DNA from: an uncultured Bacilli bacterium
Lineage (GTDB): Bacteria; Bacillota_I; Bacilli_A; RF39; UBA660
Length of the DNA: 24,881 bases
Assembly: GCA_934130045.1 (NCBI GenBank)
Contig: CAKOXI010000016.1
Location: 1 to 24,881 of the forward strand
Direction of reading: 5' to 3'
The notes below the pieces were generated by a model, which saw only the letters and a list, made by a program, of their open reading frames with translations, had not been told where the DNA came from and made no database searches. Positions within the stretch are counted from its first letter, which is position 1, and every line of letters starts with the position of its first letter. Positions 7,114 to 13,887 of the stretch are shown in pieces. Made by a program: the position numbers and the translations under genes.

Positions 7114-8615
7114 AAAATGCAGGATTATATGTACGTGTATCAACAGAACAGCTAGTAAAAGAAGGATATTCAATTCAGGCACAAAAAGAAAACCTTATAA
7201 ATTTTGCTAAAGAGCAAAATTGGAATGTATTTGATATTTATTCAGATGAAGGTATATCAGGAAAAAATGTCAAGGATAGACCAAATGTAAAAAGACTTAT
7301 AAATGATATAATGCAAAAAAAAATTGATGTAGTAGTACTTTATAAATTTGATAGATTAACAAGAGACAGTAAAGATACAGAAGAATTTATTGAATTAATC
7401 CGAAAATATGAAATAGGCATATATACCATATCAGGTGGAGTTATAGATGTGTCAAGCGCTACTGGAAGATTTAGTTTAAGAGTTACAGGGGCAGTTGCAC
7501 AGCTTGAGAGAGAGCAAACTATAGAAAGAGTAAAAGTTGCTTTTAAACAAAAGGTAAAAGAAGGATATACATTAGCATCTTTTACAACTTGTTATGGTTA
7601 TGATAGAGAAAAATATAAAAAAGAGCAAACTATAAATAAAAAGGAAGCTAATGTTGTAAAGCGAATTTTTAAATTATATTTAAATGGAAAAACCTTTACA
7701 GAAATATGTAATATTTTAAATAATGAAAAAATTAAAACAAAAAAAACAGGAAAAAAAATAAAAAAAAGGGGAACTAATGAATTCTACATAATTAATAGTA
7801 TTTGGATGCCAAAAACAATAAAAACAATTTTAACAAATCCAACTTACATTGGTAAAGTCAGATATCACATAGGAAAAAAAGATGAATTAATACTTGATGG
7901 AAAACATAAACCAATTATAACAGAAAAAGATTGGCAACAAGTTCAAGATAAAATATTGAAAATAAAAAAAATACATAGAACTAATTTACCAAAGGATGAT
8001 GTTTATTATTGTGGGACATTAATATGTGGTATATGTGGTGAAAGATTAACAACAAATCGTACAAAGAGAAAAAATAAAAATGGAATCACAGTTTCATTTA
8101 ATGGTTATAGATGTCTAAATAAAGAAAAAAAAATTTGTAATTGTTTAGGAATGAGCCATAAAAAGGTAGAAAATGCTTTTTTAGAATATTTAGATAAAAT
8201 AGATGATTTAACAGAAATAAATAATATAAAAATATCAACTAATGACAGTTTAAAAGAATTATGTAATTTAAAAAAAATTTTAGTGTCAATTGCTATGAAG
8301 AAAAAACAAATAATGAATTTATTTATGAACAATAATATAAATTATGAACAATTTAAATATATGTCAAATGAACTAGAGGAAAAAGATAATTACTTTATAA
8401 ATGAAAAGAGAAAATTAGAAAAAATTAATATTTCTAAAAATAATATTGATTTTAATGTTATTCCAAAAAGTATAAAAGAACATTGGTTAATGCTTTCTAA
8501 TACTGAAAAATTGCAATTTTTAACAGAATTCATAGAAAAGATAACTATCATTAACATTGATAATGATAAAAAAAATGGTAAACCTAAAATATTAGATGTC
8601 AAGTTTTATGATTAA
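7110..8615 (+). CDS. Large serine recombinase (site-specific integrase)
   Basis: A 501-aa integrase of the large serine recombinase family, which cuts both strands at paired att sites and rejoins them through a 5' phosphoserine link. Domains: resolvase-type catalytic domain (residues 3-150) with nucleophile Ser11 in YVRVST and active-site arginines Arg9, Arg82 and Arg85 (DRLTR); the E-helix region QLEREQTIERV; the Recombinase domain (about 160-290, ending with the typical LTNPTYIGKVRY block); a zinc ribbon with Cys306/Cys309 and Cys335/Cys343; and a coiled-coil and C-terminal region (375-501). Length and all motifs look intact, so it is probably active. It is the only recombination enzyme in the element and explains its insertion in the ABC ATPase gene. 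Confidence 0.95.
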   Translation: MKNAGLYVRVSTEQLVKEGYSIQAQKENLINFAKEQNWNVFDIYSDEGISGKNVKDRPNVKRLINDIMQKKIDVVVLYKFDRLTRDSKDTEEFIELIRKYEIGIYTISGGVIDVSSATGRFSLRVTGAVAQLEREQTIERVKVAFKQKVKEGYTLASFTTCYGYDREKYKKEQTINKKEANVVKRIFKLYLNGKTFTEICNILNNEKIKTKKTGKKIKKRGTNEFYIINSIWMPKTIKTILTNPTYIGKVRYHIGKKDELILDGKHKPIITEKDWQQVQDKILKIKKIHRTNLPKDDVYYCGTLICGICGERLTTNRTKRKNKNGITVSFNGYRCLNKEKKICNCLGMSHKKVENAFLEYLDKIDDLTEINNIKISTNDSLKELCNLKKILVSIAMKKKQIMNLFMNNNINYEQFKYMSNELEEKDNYFINEKRKLEKINISKNNIDFNVIPKSIKEHWLMLSNTEKLQFLTEFIEKITIINIDNDKKNGKPKILDVKFYD

Positions 8616-8634
8616 TTCAATGTTTTGAATGAAA

Positions 8635-8697
8635 TGTGTAAGGAATTGTGTGTAAATCGGGAAGAGTCTGTGAGTGTGTAAGGAATTCTGTGTAAAT
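8635..8697. repeat. Two 23-bp direct repeats near the right end of the element
   Basis: TGTGTAAGGAATTGTGTGTAAAT at 8635-8657 and 8675-8697 (the second copy has C for G at one position), spaced 40 bp start to start. They lie just after the recombinase stop and about 70 bp from the right attachment site. The composition differs from the surrounding A/T-rich DNA. They could be protein-binding sites for recombination or regulation, or a relic of another element's end. Confidence 0.75.
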
Positions 8698-8717
8698 GAT
8701 ATCTAACCATGATAGAT

Positions 8718-8743
8718 AGGAACTTTATATAGGTTCCTTTTTT
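8718..8743 (+). terminator. Terminator of the recombinase transcript
   Basis: AGGAAC (8718-8723) pairs with GTTCCT (8733-8738) around a 9-base loop, followed by T's to 8743. It works only in the plus direction; minus-strand transcripts from the ABC operon have no T-run here and could pass into the element antisense to the recombinase. Confidence 0.65.
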
Positions 8744-9348
8744 GTTATGTTAATTTGGAAAATTGCCTCAGCAATATCATGTGTAACCATTATAACTGAC
8801 TTTTTCTCTTTTTTTATTATATTAAATACATCATCTGATACTGCCAATCTTGTTTGATAATCAAGTGCACTAAAAGGTTCATCCATTAAAAGAATATCTG
8901 GACGTGTTGCTAGTGTTCTAATTAGTGAGGCTCTTTGTCGCATACCTCCGGATAAGTTACTAGGATAAGAATTTATAAAATCTTTTAATCCATAGGTTTC
9001 TAATAATGATAAAACATATTTTTTATTTTCTTCATTTAATTTACCATTTATTTCTAATCCTAATAAACAGTTTTCTAAAATAGTACGCCATTCAAATAAA
9101 TTATCACTTTGTAACATATATCCTATACTACTATTATTTAAGTTTTTAATATCACCACTTGACATATTTTCAATACCACTTAATATTGATAGTATTGTTG
9201 ATTTACCACAACCACTAGGTCCTACTATTGCTACAAATTCATTTTCACATAAATCAAAAGAAAAGTCTTCAATTGCTTCTATTTCTTCTTTAGGTGTATG
9301 ATAATTTTTTTTCAAATTTTTAATTTTCAAGAGAATATTTTTCATCAT
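8725..9348 (-). CDS. ABC transporter ATPase, NitT/TauT (SsuB/TauB) type, C-terminally truncated by the element
   Basis: The 207-aa N-terminal part of the importer's ATP-binding subunit. Seen in order: Walker A GPSGCGKST (about residues 43-51), Q-loop (MLQSDNLFEW), signature LSGGMRQR, Walker B LLMDEPFSALD and the H-loop VTHDIAEA. After A-E-A-I the reading frame enters the element and adds FQINITKKEPI before a TAA, instead of the native 57 C-terminal residues at 6068-6241. All catalytic motifs remain, but part of the last helices is missing, so the protein may be unstable or altered rather than inert. I start at ATG 9348 (MMKNILLK), with AGGGTGAT 4 bases upstream; the TTG at 9363 overlaps that site. 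It has its own promoter after the binding-protein terminator. Confidence 0.9.
   Translation of the reverse strand: MMKNILLKIKNLKKNYHTPKEEIEAIEDFSFDLCENEFVAIVGPSGCGKSTILSILSGIENMSSGDIKNLNNSSIGYMLQSDNLFEWRTILENCLLGLEINGKLNEENKKYVLSLLETYGLKDFINSYPSNLSGGMRQRASLIRTLATRPDILLMDEPFSALDYQTRLAVSDDVFNIIKKEKKSVIMVTHDIAEAIFQINITKKEPI
8760..8777. repeat. Right attachment site of the element (attR)
   Basis: AAATTGCC-TC-AGCAATAT, centred on TC at 8768-8769. Bases 8762-8776 repeat 6234-6248 with one mismatch, at the base just right of the TC. The right half is ATPase coding sequence (the H-D-I-A codons on the minus strand), the left half belongs to the element. Confidence 0.8.
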
Positions 9349-9366
9349 ACTAATCACCCTCAATTT

Positions 9367-9395
9367 ATAATATGATTATTACAAATATTTGTCTA
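9367..9395 (-). promoter_or_regulatory. Promoter of the ABC ATPase gene
   Basis: Reading the minus strand: TAGACA (9395-9390), a 17-base spacer, and TATTAT (9372-9367). The predicted start near 9360 lies right at the AGGGTGAT ribosome binding site, giving a leader of about 12 nt. It would let ATPase and permease be made independently of the binding protein. Confidence 0.6.
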
Positions 9396-9429
9396 AGTAG
9401 TTTATACTTAATATAAAATAAAATTTACT

Positions 9430-9460
9430 AAAAAAGTACTCAATTAAGAGTACTATTTTT
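9430..9460. terminator. Bidirectional-type hairpin between binding-protein and ATPase genes
   Basis: AGTACTC (9435-9441) pairs with GAGTACT (9448-9454) around AATTAA, flanked by six A's on one side and a T-run on the other, so it can terminate in either direction. On the minus strand it follows, and includes, the stop codon of the binding-protein gene, so full operon mRNA would arise only by readthrough. Confidence 0.75.
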
Positions 9461-10442
9461 TTGAATATGTATTATCAACTAATTTATCATAAGGAGCATT
9501 TTTTTCAAGTTCATTTGCTGATTCCATTATAGTTTGAATATGATTAAAGTCATCTTCATTTATATATGTTGTTGTAAACCATGAATCATTTTCTTTATAT
9601 CTATCAACGATTTTAGTTAAATCTGTTAGTGAAATATCTGGAAAATAGTCAAGGATATTTTTTGCTATATCACTAGAAGAATTATTATGAATATAGTCAA
9701 GTCCCCTTTGAATTGCAGTTGTAAATTTCTCGATAACTAGAGGATTTTCTTCTATATAACTTTTTTTAGCGTTATATGCAGTATATGGAACAATACCTCC
9801 AAGTTCTCCTAGTGATGCTACTACATAACCATATCCCTGTTTTTCAATTTGTAATGCTTGTGGTTCAAATAAGGCTACAAAATCACCTGTTCCACCTATA
9901 AAAGCTCCAGACATTGCTGAAAATGCAATACTTGTATTGATATTTAAATCATTTACAGGATCTATTCCATTTTGACGTAGTGCCCATTCAAATGTCATTT
10001 CGGGCATACCACCTTTTCTTCCTCCAATAACTGTTTTACCAATCATATCTTTTAATGTGAAATTTTCATATTTTTCTCTTGAAACAATAAAACTTCCATC
10101 TCTTTTAGTAAGTCCAGAAAAATTTACTAGATAATCTTTTTCACCTTGATTATATACATAAATAGTTGCTTCACTTCCACAGAATCCTATTTGAACATCT
10201 CCAGATAAAACTGCCGATGTTACCTTATCTGCTCCAGCAGCTAAAATTATTTCAACATCTAAACCTTCATCTTTAAAATAACCTAAAGAATCTGCTATAT
10301 ATTGTGGAGCATAAAAAACACTATGAGCAACTTCGGCTACTTTAACTTTAGTTAAATCACTTTTTTTATTTCCTAAATTTGGAATTAAAATAATTAATAA
10401 AATAACAAGTATACCAATAATAGAAAAAATAATCTTTTTCAA
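9453..10442 (-). CDS. ABC transporter substrate-binding protein, NMT1/SsuA-like (NitT/TauT family)
   Basis: A 329-aa extracytoplasmic binding protein. An uncleaved-looking hydrophobic anchor (residues 4-23) is followed by a periplasmic-binding fold: VKVAEVAHSVFYAPQYIADSLGYFKDEGLDVEI, then the AGADKVTSAVLSGDVQIGFCGSEATI block typical of the NMT1/THI5-like and SsuA group. There is no lipobox cysteine, which is unusual for Gram-positive binding proteins. The substrate cannot be read from sequence: the CCCFC motif of THI5 enzymes is absent, and no TPP riboswitch precedes the gene. Start is TTG at 10442 with AAAGGGG eight bases upstream. Together with the ATPase and permease it forms one importer. 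Confidence 0.87.
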   Translation of the reverse strand: MKKIIFSIIGILVILLIILIPNLGNKKSDLTKVKVAEVAHSVFYAPQYIADSLGYFKDEGLDVEIILAAGADKVTSAVLSGDVQIGFCGSEATIYVYNQGEKDYLVNFSGLTKRDGSFIVSREKYENFTLKDMIGKTVIGGRKGGMPEMTFEWALRQNGIDPVNDLNINTSIAFSAMSGAFIGGTGDFVALFEPQALQIEKQGYGYVVASLGELGGIVPYTAYNAKKSYIEENPLVIEKFTTAIQRGLDYIHNNSSSDIAKNILDYFPDISLTDLTKIVDRYKENDSWFTTTYINEDDFNHIQTIMESANELEKNAPYDKLVDNTYSKK

Positions 10443-10467
10443 AAATATTCCCCTTTCTAATCAATTT

Positions 10468-10534
10468 ATTATATTCATCAATATTTTTTTAGTGATATAA
10501 AAGGATTTGCATTTTTTATAAAGTAATATATAAG
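10468..10534. promoter_or_regulatory. Divergent promoters for binding protein (-) and adhesin (+)
   Basis: Minus strand: TATAAT at 10473-10468 as a -10, with no clear -35. Plus strand: TTTGCA (10506-10511), a 17-base spacer and TATAAG (10529-10534), about 36 bases before the adhesin ATG. No riboswitch-like structure was seen in the 128-bp gap. Confidence 0.4.
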
Positions 10535-10570
10535 TAAAGAATAAAAAGAATTTAATTGAAAGGAGAATAT

Positions 10571-13294
10571 ATGAAAAAAATAATTATATTTTTGTTATTT
10601 TTATTTACATGTTTTGGTAGAGTAAAAGCTGACAATGAATATAAACTTGTAAGAGAAAATTTTAATAATGTATACTATGTTCAAAACGGATTACCAGATT
10701 TTTATGGTTCAGATATACAATCTAAATTTATCATAAATAATTATATAGCTTATTGTGTAGACCCAGGTTTTCCAATAAAAAATGAATATTATTCATCAAT
10801 ACCCTTAAGTAATTCTAAATATGATAGTAATATATCAAATTATTTAAATTTAATTACTTATTATGGTTATGATTATCCTAATCATCAAACTGATAAATTT
10901 TATATGGCAACACAGGCATTAATATGGGAAACTATAAGTAATTATAAAATAGAATTTTATACTGAAAGATATGGGTATGGAGAATATATAGATATTGATT
11001 ACGAAAAAAATCAAATAATGGATTTAATTAGCAATCATTATAAAATACCGGAATTTTTAAATAAAACATATACATATAATTTAACTGATAAAATAATTTT
11101 TAATGATGAAGCATTAAATGAATTTGAAATATATGATTCAAATTGGCAAAATGTAATTATAGAAAATAATGAATTAAAAATAGATGGATTAGAAAACTTT
11201 GTAGGCAAAATTAATTTAAAACTAAGAAAAAAACAATATAAAAATAATGAAGCACAATATCTTTATAATGATAATAGCCAATCGATTATAATAGGAGGAA
11301 AATTAGAACCAGTTCTAGCCAATTTAGATATAAATATAGAAGCTGCTAAAATAAAGATTAAAAAAATAGATAGCCTTTCAAAGAAGCCAATTAGTGATGT
11401 AGAATTTTCATTATACTGTAATGAGCAAATTTTAAAAGAAGATGGAGAGATAATATGTAATAAGGGGGATATAATAAGAAATTCAATAACTGATCTTGAA
11501 GGTGAAATAATATTTGATAAATTAAAATTGGGTAAATATTATTTAAAGGAAACTAAAACAGTTGATGGTTATACTATTAATAGAAAAATTTATGAATTTG
11601 ATGTTGATAAAAATATAATTTATACTGAAACTATAGAAAATGAATTAGAATATGGAAGTATTACTGTAGGAAAATATGGTGAAGTATATAATTTTAAGGA
11701 AAATAAATATGAATTTAAACCTTTAAAAGGTGCGAAATTTATGTTATATGCTAAAAATGATATAATAACAAAAGATGGTACAATGCATTATAAAAAAGGT
11801 GATATTATAAATTATTTATTCTCTAATGAACAGGGATTGTTAGAATTTAATAATTTAGTTTTAGGAGAATATTGTATAGAGGAAGTTGAAACTGTAAGTG
11901 GATACTTACCTGATAAAAAAGTTTACTGTTATGATTTAAATGAATATCATGGTTTATATGTAGAAGTAAAGAATTATTTAAAAAAGGGTAATTTAAAAAT
12001 TTATAAATTAGATTTAGAAAGTAATAAAGTTATTAAAAATTCAAATGTTACTTTTAAAATAAAAAATATAGAAACTAATAACTATATTTATATAAATGGT
12101 AGTGAATACCTACAAGTTAATGATCAGGGTTTTTTATTAATTAATAATATTCCTATTGGAAACTATGAAATAGAGGAGATAAATGTATCAGGAGAATATA
12201 AAATAAATAAAAATCATCAAATTATAAAAATTGATGATAATACTGAATTTACAGAAATAAATTTTTATAATGAGTTAAAAAAAGGAAATATTACAATAAA
12301 AAAATTTGATAAAGAATCAAAAAAAGTACTAAAAAATGTAGAATTTTCACTATATTGCAGTGAAGATATAATAAGTAAAGATGGAAATATACATTGTAGA
12401 AAAGACGAAAAATTAATAACAGGTTATACAAATGAACAAGGTATAGTGAATTTTGAAAATTTAGTATTTGGAAATTATTATATAAAAGAAACAAATAATT
12501 TATTTGGTTATAAAAAAAACGATAATATTTATAATATTTCAATAAATGAAGAAAAAAATTACGATATAGAAATTTCAAATGAATTAGAACTTGGAAAAAT
12601 TTCTTTAATTAAGTATGGAGAAATATTTGATTATAATAATAAGAATTATTTATTTAAACCATTAGAAAATATTGAATTTAGCTTAATAGCAGCTGATGAT
12701 ATTAAGTTAGGAAACAATATAACTTATTATAAAAAAAATGATTTAGTTGCTAAAAAAGTAACAGATAAAGATGGTTTTATTGAATTTGATAATTTAAAGT
12801 TAGGTAATTATTGTCTAGTAGAATCTAAAACAGCGGATGAATATATCATAGATAATAATATGTATTGTTTTGATCTAACTAAAAATAAAATTCAAAATAT
12901 AGAATTAAAGAATTATTTAAAAAAAGATAAAATAAAAATAATTAAATATGATAAAGAAAGTAATCTATTATTAGAAGGTGTTGAATTTAGTATTTATTAT
13001 AATGATATTCTGATAGATAAATATACAACGAATAAAATGGGCATGATTGAAACAGAAGAATTACCACTTAATGTATATAAAATAATAGAATCTAAAGCCC
13101 TAAAAAATTATGTAAATAATAATACTATAATTGAATTAAATTTGTATAAAGAAAATAAATTAAAAATAGCTAACGAAAAAATTATAGATTTACCTAATAC
13201 GTTAAGTATAGATTATATATTAATAATTTCAGTAATTTATTTTTTGTTATATGGTTTGTATATAGGGTATGAAATTAAGAAAAAATTTTTTTAA
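10571..13294 (+). CDS. Sortase-anchored adhesin with thioester domain and six SpaA/Cna-B-like domains
   Basis: A 907-aa surface protein. Signal peptide residues 1-20 (cleavage after VKA). Residues 25 to about 250 look like a thioester domain: Cys62 in AYCVDPG and Gln115 in ATQALIWE are the expected cross-linked pair that binds host amines covalently. Six SpaA-like domains start at residues 259, 362, 473, 572, 675 and 786; each has a Lys in the first strand (I-x-K), a Glu in the YYxKE/YxIEE strand, and an Asn near the end (NEL/NYL), the isopeptide triad. The C-terminus has LPNTL (874-878), a hydrophobic helix and a KKKFF tail. I start at ATG 10571 with AAAGGAG; the TTG at 10556 is not needed. 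The sortase gene overlaps its end. Confidence 0.9.
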   Translation: MKKIIIFLLFLFTCFGRVKADNEYKLVRENFNNVYYVQNGLPDFYGSDIQSKFIINNYIAYCVDPGFPIKNEYYSSIPLSNSKYDSNISNYLNLITYYGYDYPNHQTDKFYMATQALIWETISNYKIEFYTERYGYGEYIDIDYEKNQIMDLISNHYKIPEFLNKTYTYNLTDKIIFNDEALNEFEIYDSNWQNVIIENNELKIDGLENFVGKINLKLRKKQYKNNEAQYLYNDNSQSIIIGGKLEPVLANLDINIEAAKIKIKKIDSLSKKPISDVEFSLYCNEQILKEDGEIICNKGDIIRNSITDLEGEIIFDKLKLGKYYLKETKTVDGYTINRKIYEFDVDKNIIYTETIENELEYGSITVGKYGEVYNFKENKYEFKPLKGAKFMLYAKNDIITKDGTMHYKKGDIINYLFSNEQGLLEFNNLVLGEYCIEEVETVSGYLPDKKVYCYDLNEYHGLYVEVKNYLKKGNLKIYKLDLESNKVIKNSNVTFKIKNIETNNYIYINGSEYLQVNDQGFLLINNIPIGNYEIEEINVSGEYKINKNHQIIKIDDNTEFTEINFYNELKKGNITIKKFDKESKKVLKNVEFSLYCSEDIISKDGNIHCRKDEKLITGYTNEQGIVNFENLVFGNYYIKETNNLFGYKKNDNIYNISINEEKNYDIEISNELELGKISLIKYGEIFDYNNKNYLFKPLENIEFSLIAADDIKLGNNITYYKKNDLVAKKVTDKDGFIEFDNLKLGNYCLVESKTADEYIIDNNMYCFDLTKNKIQNIELKNYLKKDKIKIIKYDKESNLLLEGVEFSIYYNDILIDKYTTNKMGMIETEELPLNVYKIIESKALKNYVNNNTIIELNLYKENKLKIANEKIIDLPNTLSIDYILIISVIYFLLYGLYIGYEIKKKFF
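11345..13170 (+). repeat. Duplicated three-domain block within the adhesin
   Basis: The six SpaA-like domains form the pattern A-B-C-A'-B'-C'. A and A' (residues 259-361 and 572-674) are both 103 aa and share KxxDxxSKK, VEFSLYC and a second Cys. B and B' (362-472 and 675-785) are both 111 aa and share KYGE, FKPL, a YC near the Glu strand and YCxD. C and C' begin at 473 and 786, with K-x-D-x-E-S-N. This indicates duplication of a three-domain unit followed by divergence. Confidence 0.75.
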
Positions 13295-13808
13295 AATACT
13301 TATTTTTGTTAATTTTATAATATGTTTAATTTATATAATAATTTATATATCAGTAAGTAAATATAATATATATGTTAATAATAAAAAAATAGATTATTAT
13401 TTTAATAATGAAGGCAATAAAATAATAGTAAATAATCCTTATAATATGATTTTAGAAATACCTAAATTAAATTTAAAATATGGTATATATGATATTAATG
13501 ATTATAAAAATAATATCGAACAAAATGTTACTATTTTAAATTATAACTATGATGAATATTTTTTAAAAGATGTAATAATTGCTGCACATTCTGGTAATAA
13601 TCACAATTCATTTTTTAATACATTGTATAAATTAAATTTTAACGATGAAATAATAATATATTATAAAAATAAAATATTTAATTATTTTGTTAAAAATATC
13701 AATGTGTATAAAAAAACTGATTATTTATTATATGAAAAAAATTTAAGAAATTTAATCTTAGTAACCTGTTATTCAAATGATGAATATTTGATAATTGAAG
13801 CTAAATAA
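13269..13808 (+). CDS. Sortase, lacking the usual C-terminal arginine
   Basis: A 179-aa membrane-anchored cysteine transpeptidase, expected to join the adjacent adhesin to the cell wall or to itself. One N-terminal membrane segment (residues 8-30), then a sortase fold: NVTILNYN, His107 in IIAAHSGNN, and Cys167 in LILVTCYSN. In sortases a catalytic Arg follows the Cys strand, but here the remaining sequence is YSNDEYLIIEAK, with no Arg; the only nearby one (Arg160) precedes the Cys. The start codon lies inside the adhesin gene (26-bp overlap), so the pair is coupled. It is short for the family. Class is uncertain (the TC motif and small size fit D or a divergent group). Confidence 0.85.
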   Translation: MKLRKNFFKILIFVNFIICLIYIIIYISVSKYNIYVNNKKIDYYFNNEGNKIIVNNPYNMILEIPKLNLKYGIYDINDYKNNIEQNVTILNYNYDEYFLKDVIIAAHSGNNHNSFFNTLYKLNFNDEIIIYYKNKIFNYFVKNINVYKKTDYLLYEKNLRNLILVTCYSNDEYLIIEAK

Positions 13809-13841
13809 ACATAGAAAAATATTAATATCTATGTTTTTTTT
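13809..13841 (+). terminator. Terminator of the adhesin-sortase operon
   Basis: ACATAGA (13809-13815) pairs with TCTATGT (13828-13834), followed by an uninterrupted T-run. It lies immediately after the sortase stop. Confidence 0.8.
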
Positions 13842-13860
13842 CTATTAATTTATTTAAAAA

Positions 13861-13877
13861 TATGATATCATTATAAT
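13861..13877 (+). promoter_or_regulatory. Promoter region of pcrA
   Basis: Two -10 candidates overlap: TATGAT (13861-13866) and TATAAT (13872-13877); neither has a good -35. The second would place the RNA start at about 13884, beyond the GGTGAT ribosome binding site, giving an almost leaderless mRNA. The first would keep that site in a leader of about 15 nt and so seems more likely. Confidence 0.4.
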
Positions 13878-13887
13878 GGTGATAATA

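Larger units (their letters stand above)
6240..8767. mobile_element. 2.5-kb serine-recombinase element inserted in an ABC ATPase gene
   Basis: The element is bounded by imperfect 15-bp direct repeats (6234-6248 and 8762-8776) that differ at one base. It interrupts the minus-strand ATPase gene: residues up to HDIA lie to the right and EAISMADK onward to the left. Contents: a large serine recombinase (+), a 34-aa ORF coupled to it (+), a membrane protein (-), a pair of 23-bp direct repeats, and a terminator near the right end. There are no conjugation, replication or phage genes, so it is far smaller than typical elements of this integrase class. Exact ends depend on where in the repeat the exchange occurred; I place it at the central TC. 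The 2,528-bp length does not depend on that choice. Confidence 0.88.

Noticed and set aside
10443..10570. A TPP or other riboswitch before the NMT1-like binding protein
   Set aside because: The gap is short and lacks the conserved CTGAGA-type core; only promoter-like sequence is seen.
12291..12578. A 95-aa open frame on the minus strand
   Set aside because: Antisense shadow of the adhesin's fourth domain; composed mainly of Tyr, Leu, Phe and Asn from reversed AT-rich codons.
10571..13294. Repeats in the adhesin region as a CRISPR array or non-coding satellite
   Set aside because: The repeats are protein-level only, in frame and about 100 residues long, with no conserved short DNA repeat or regular spacer.
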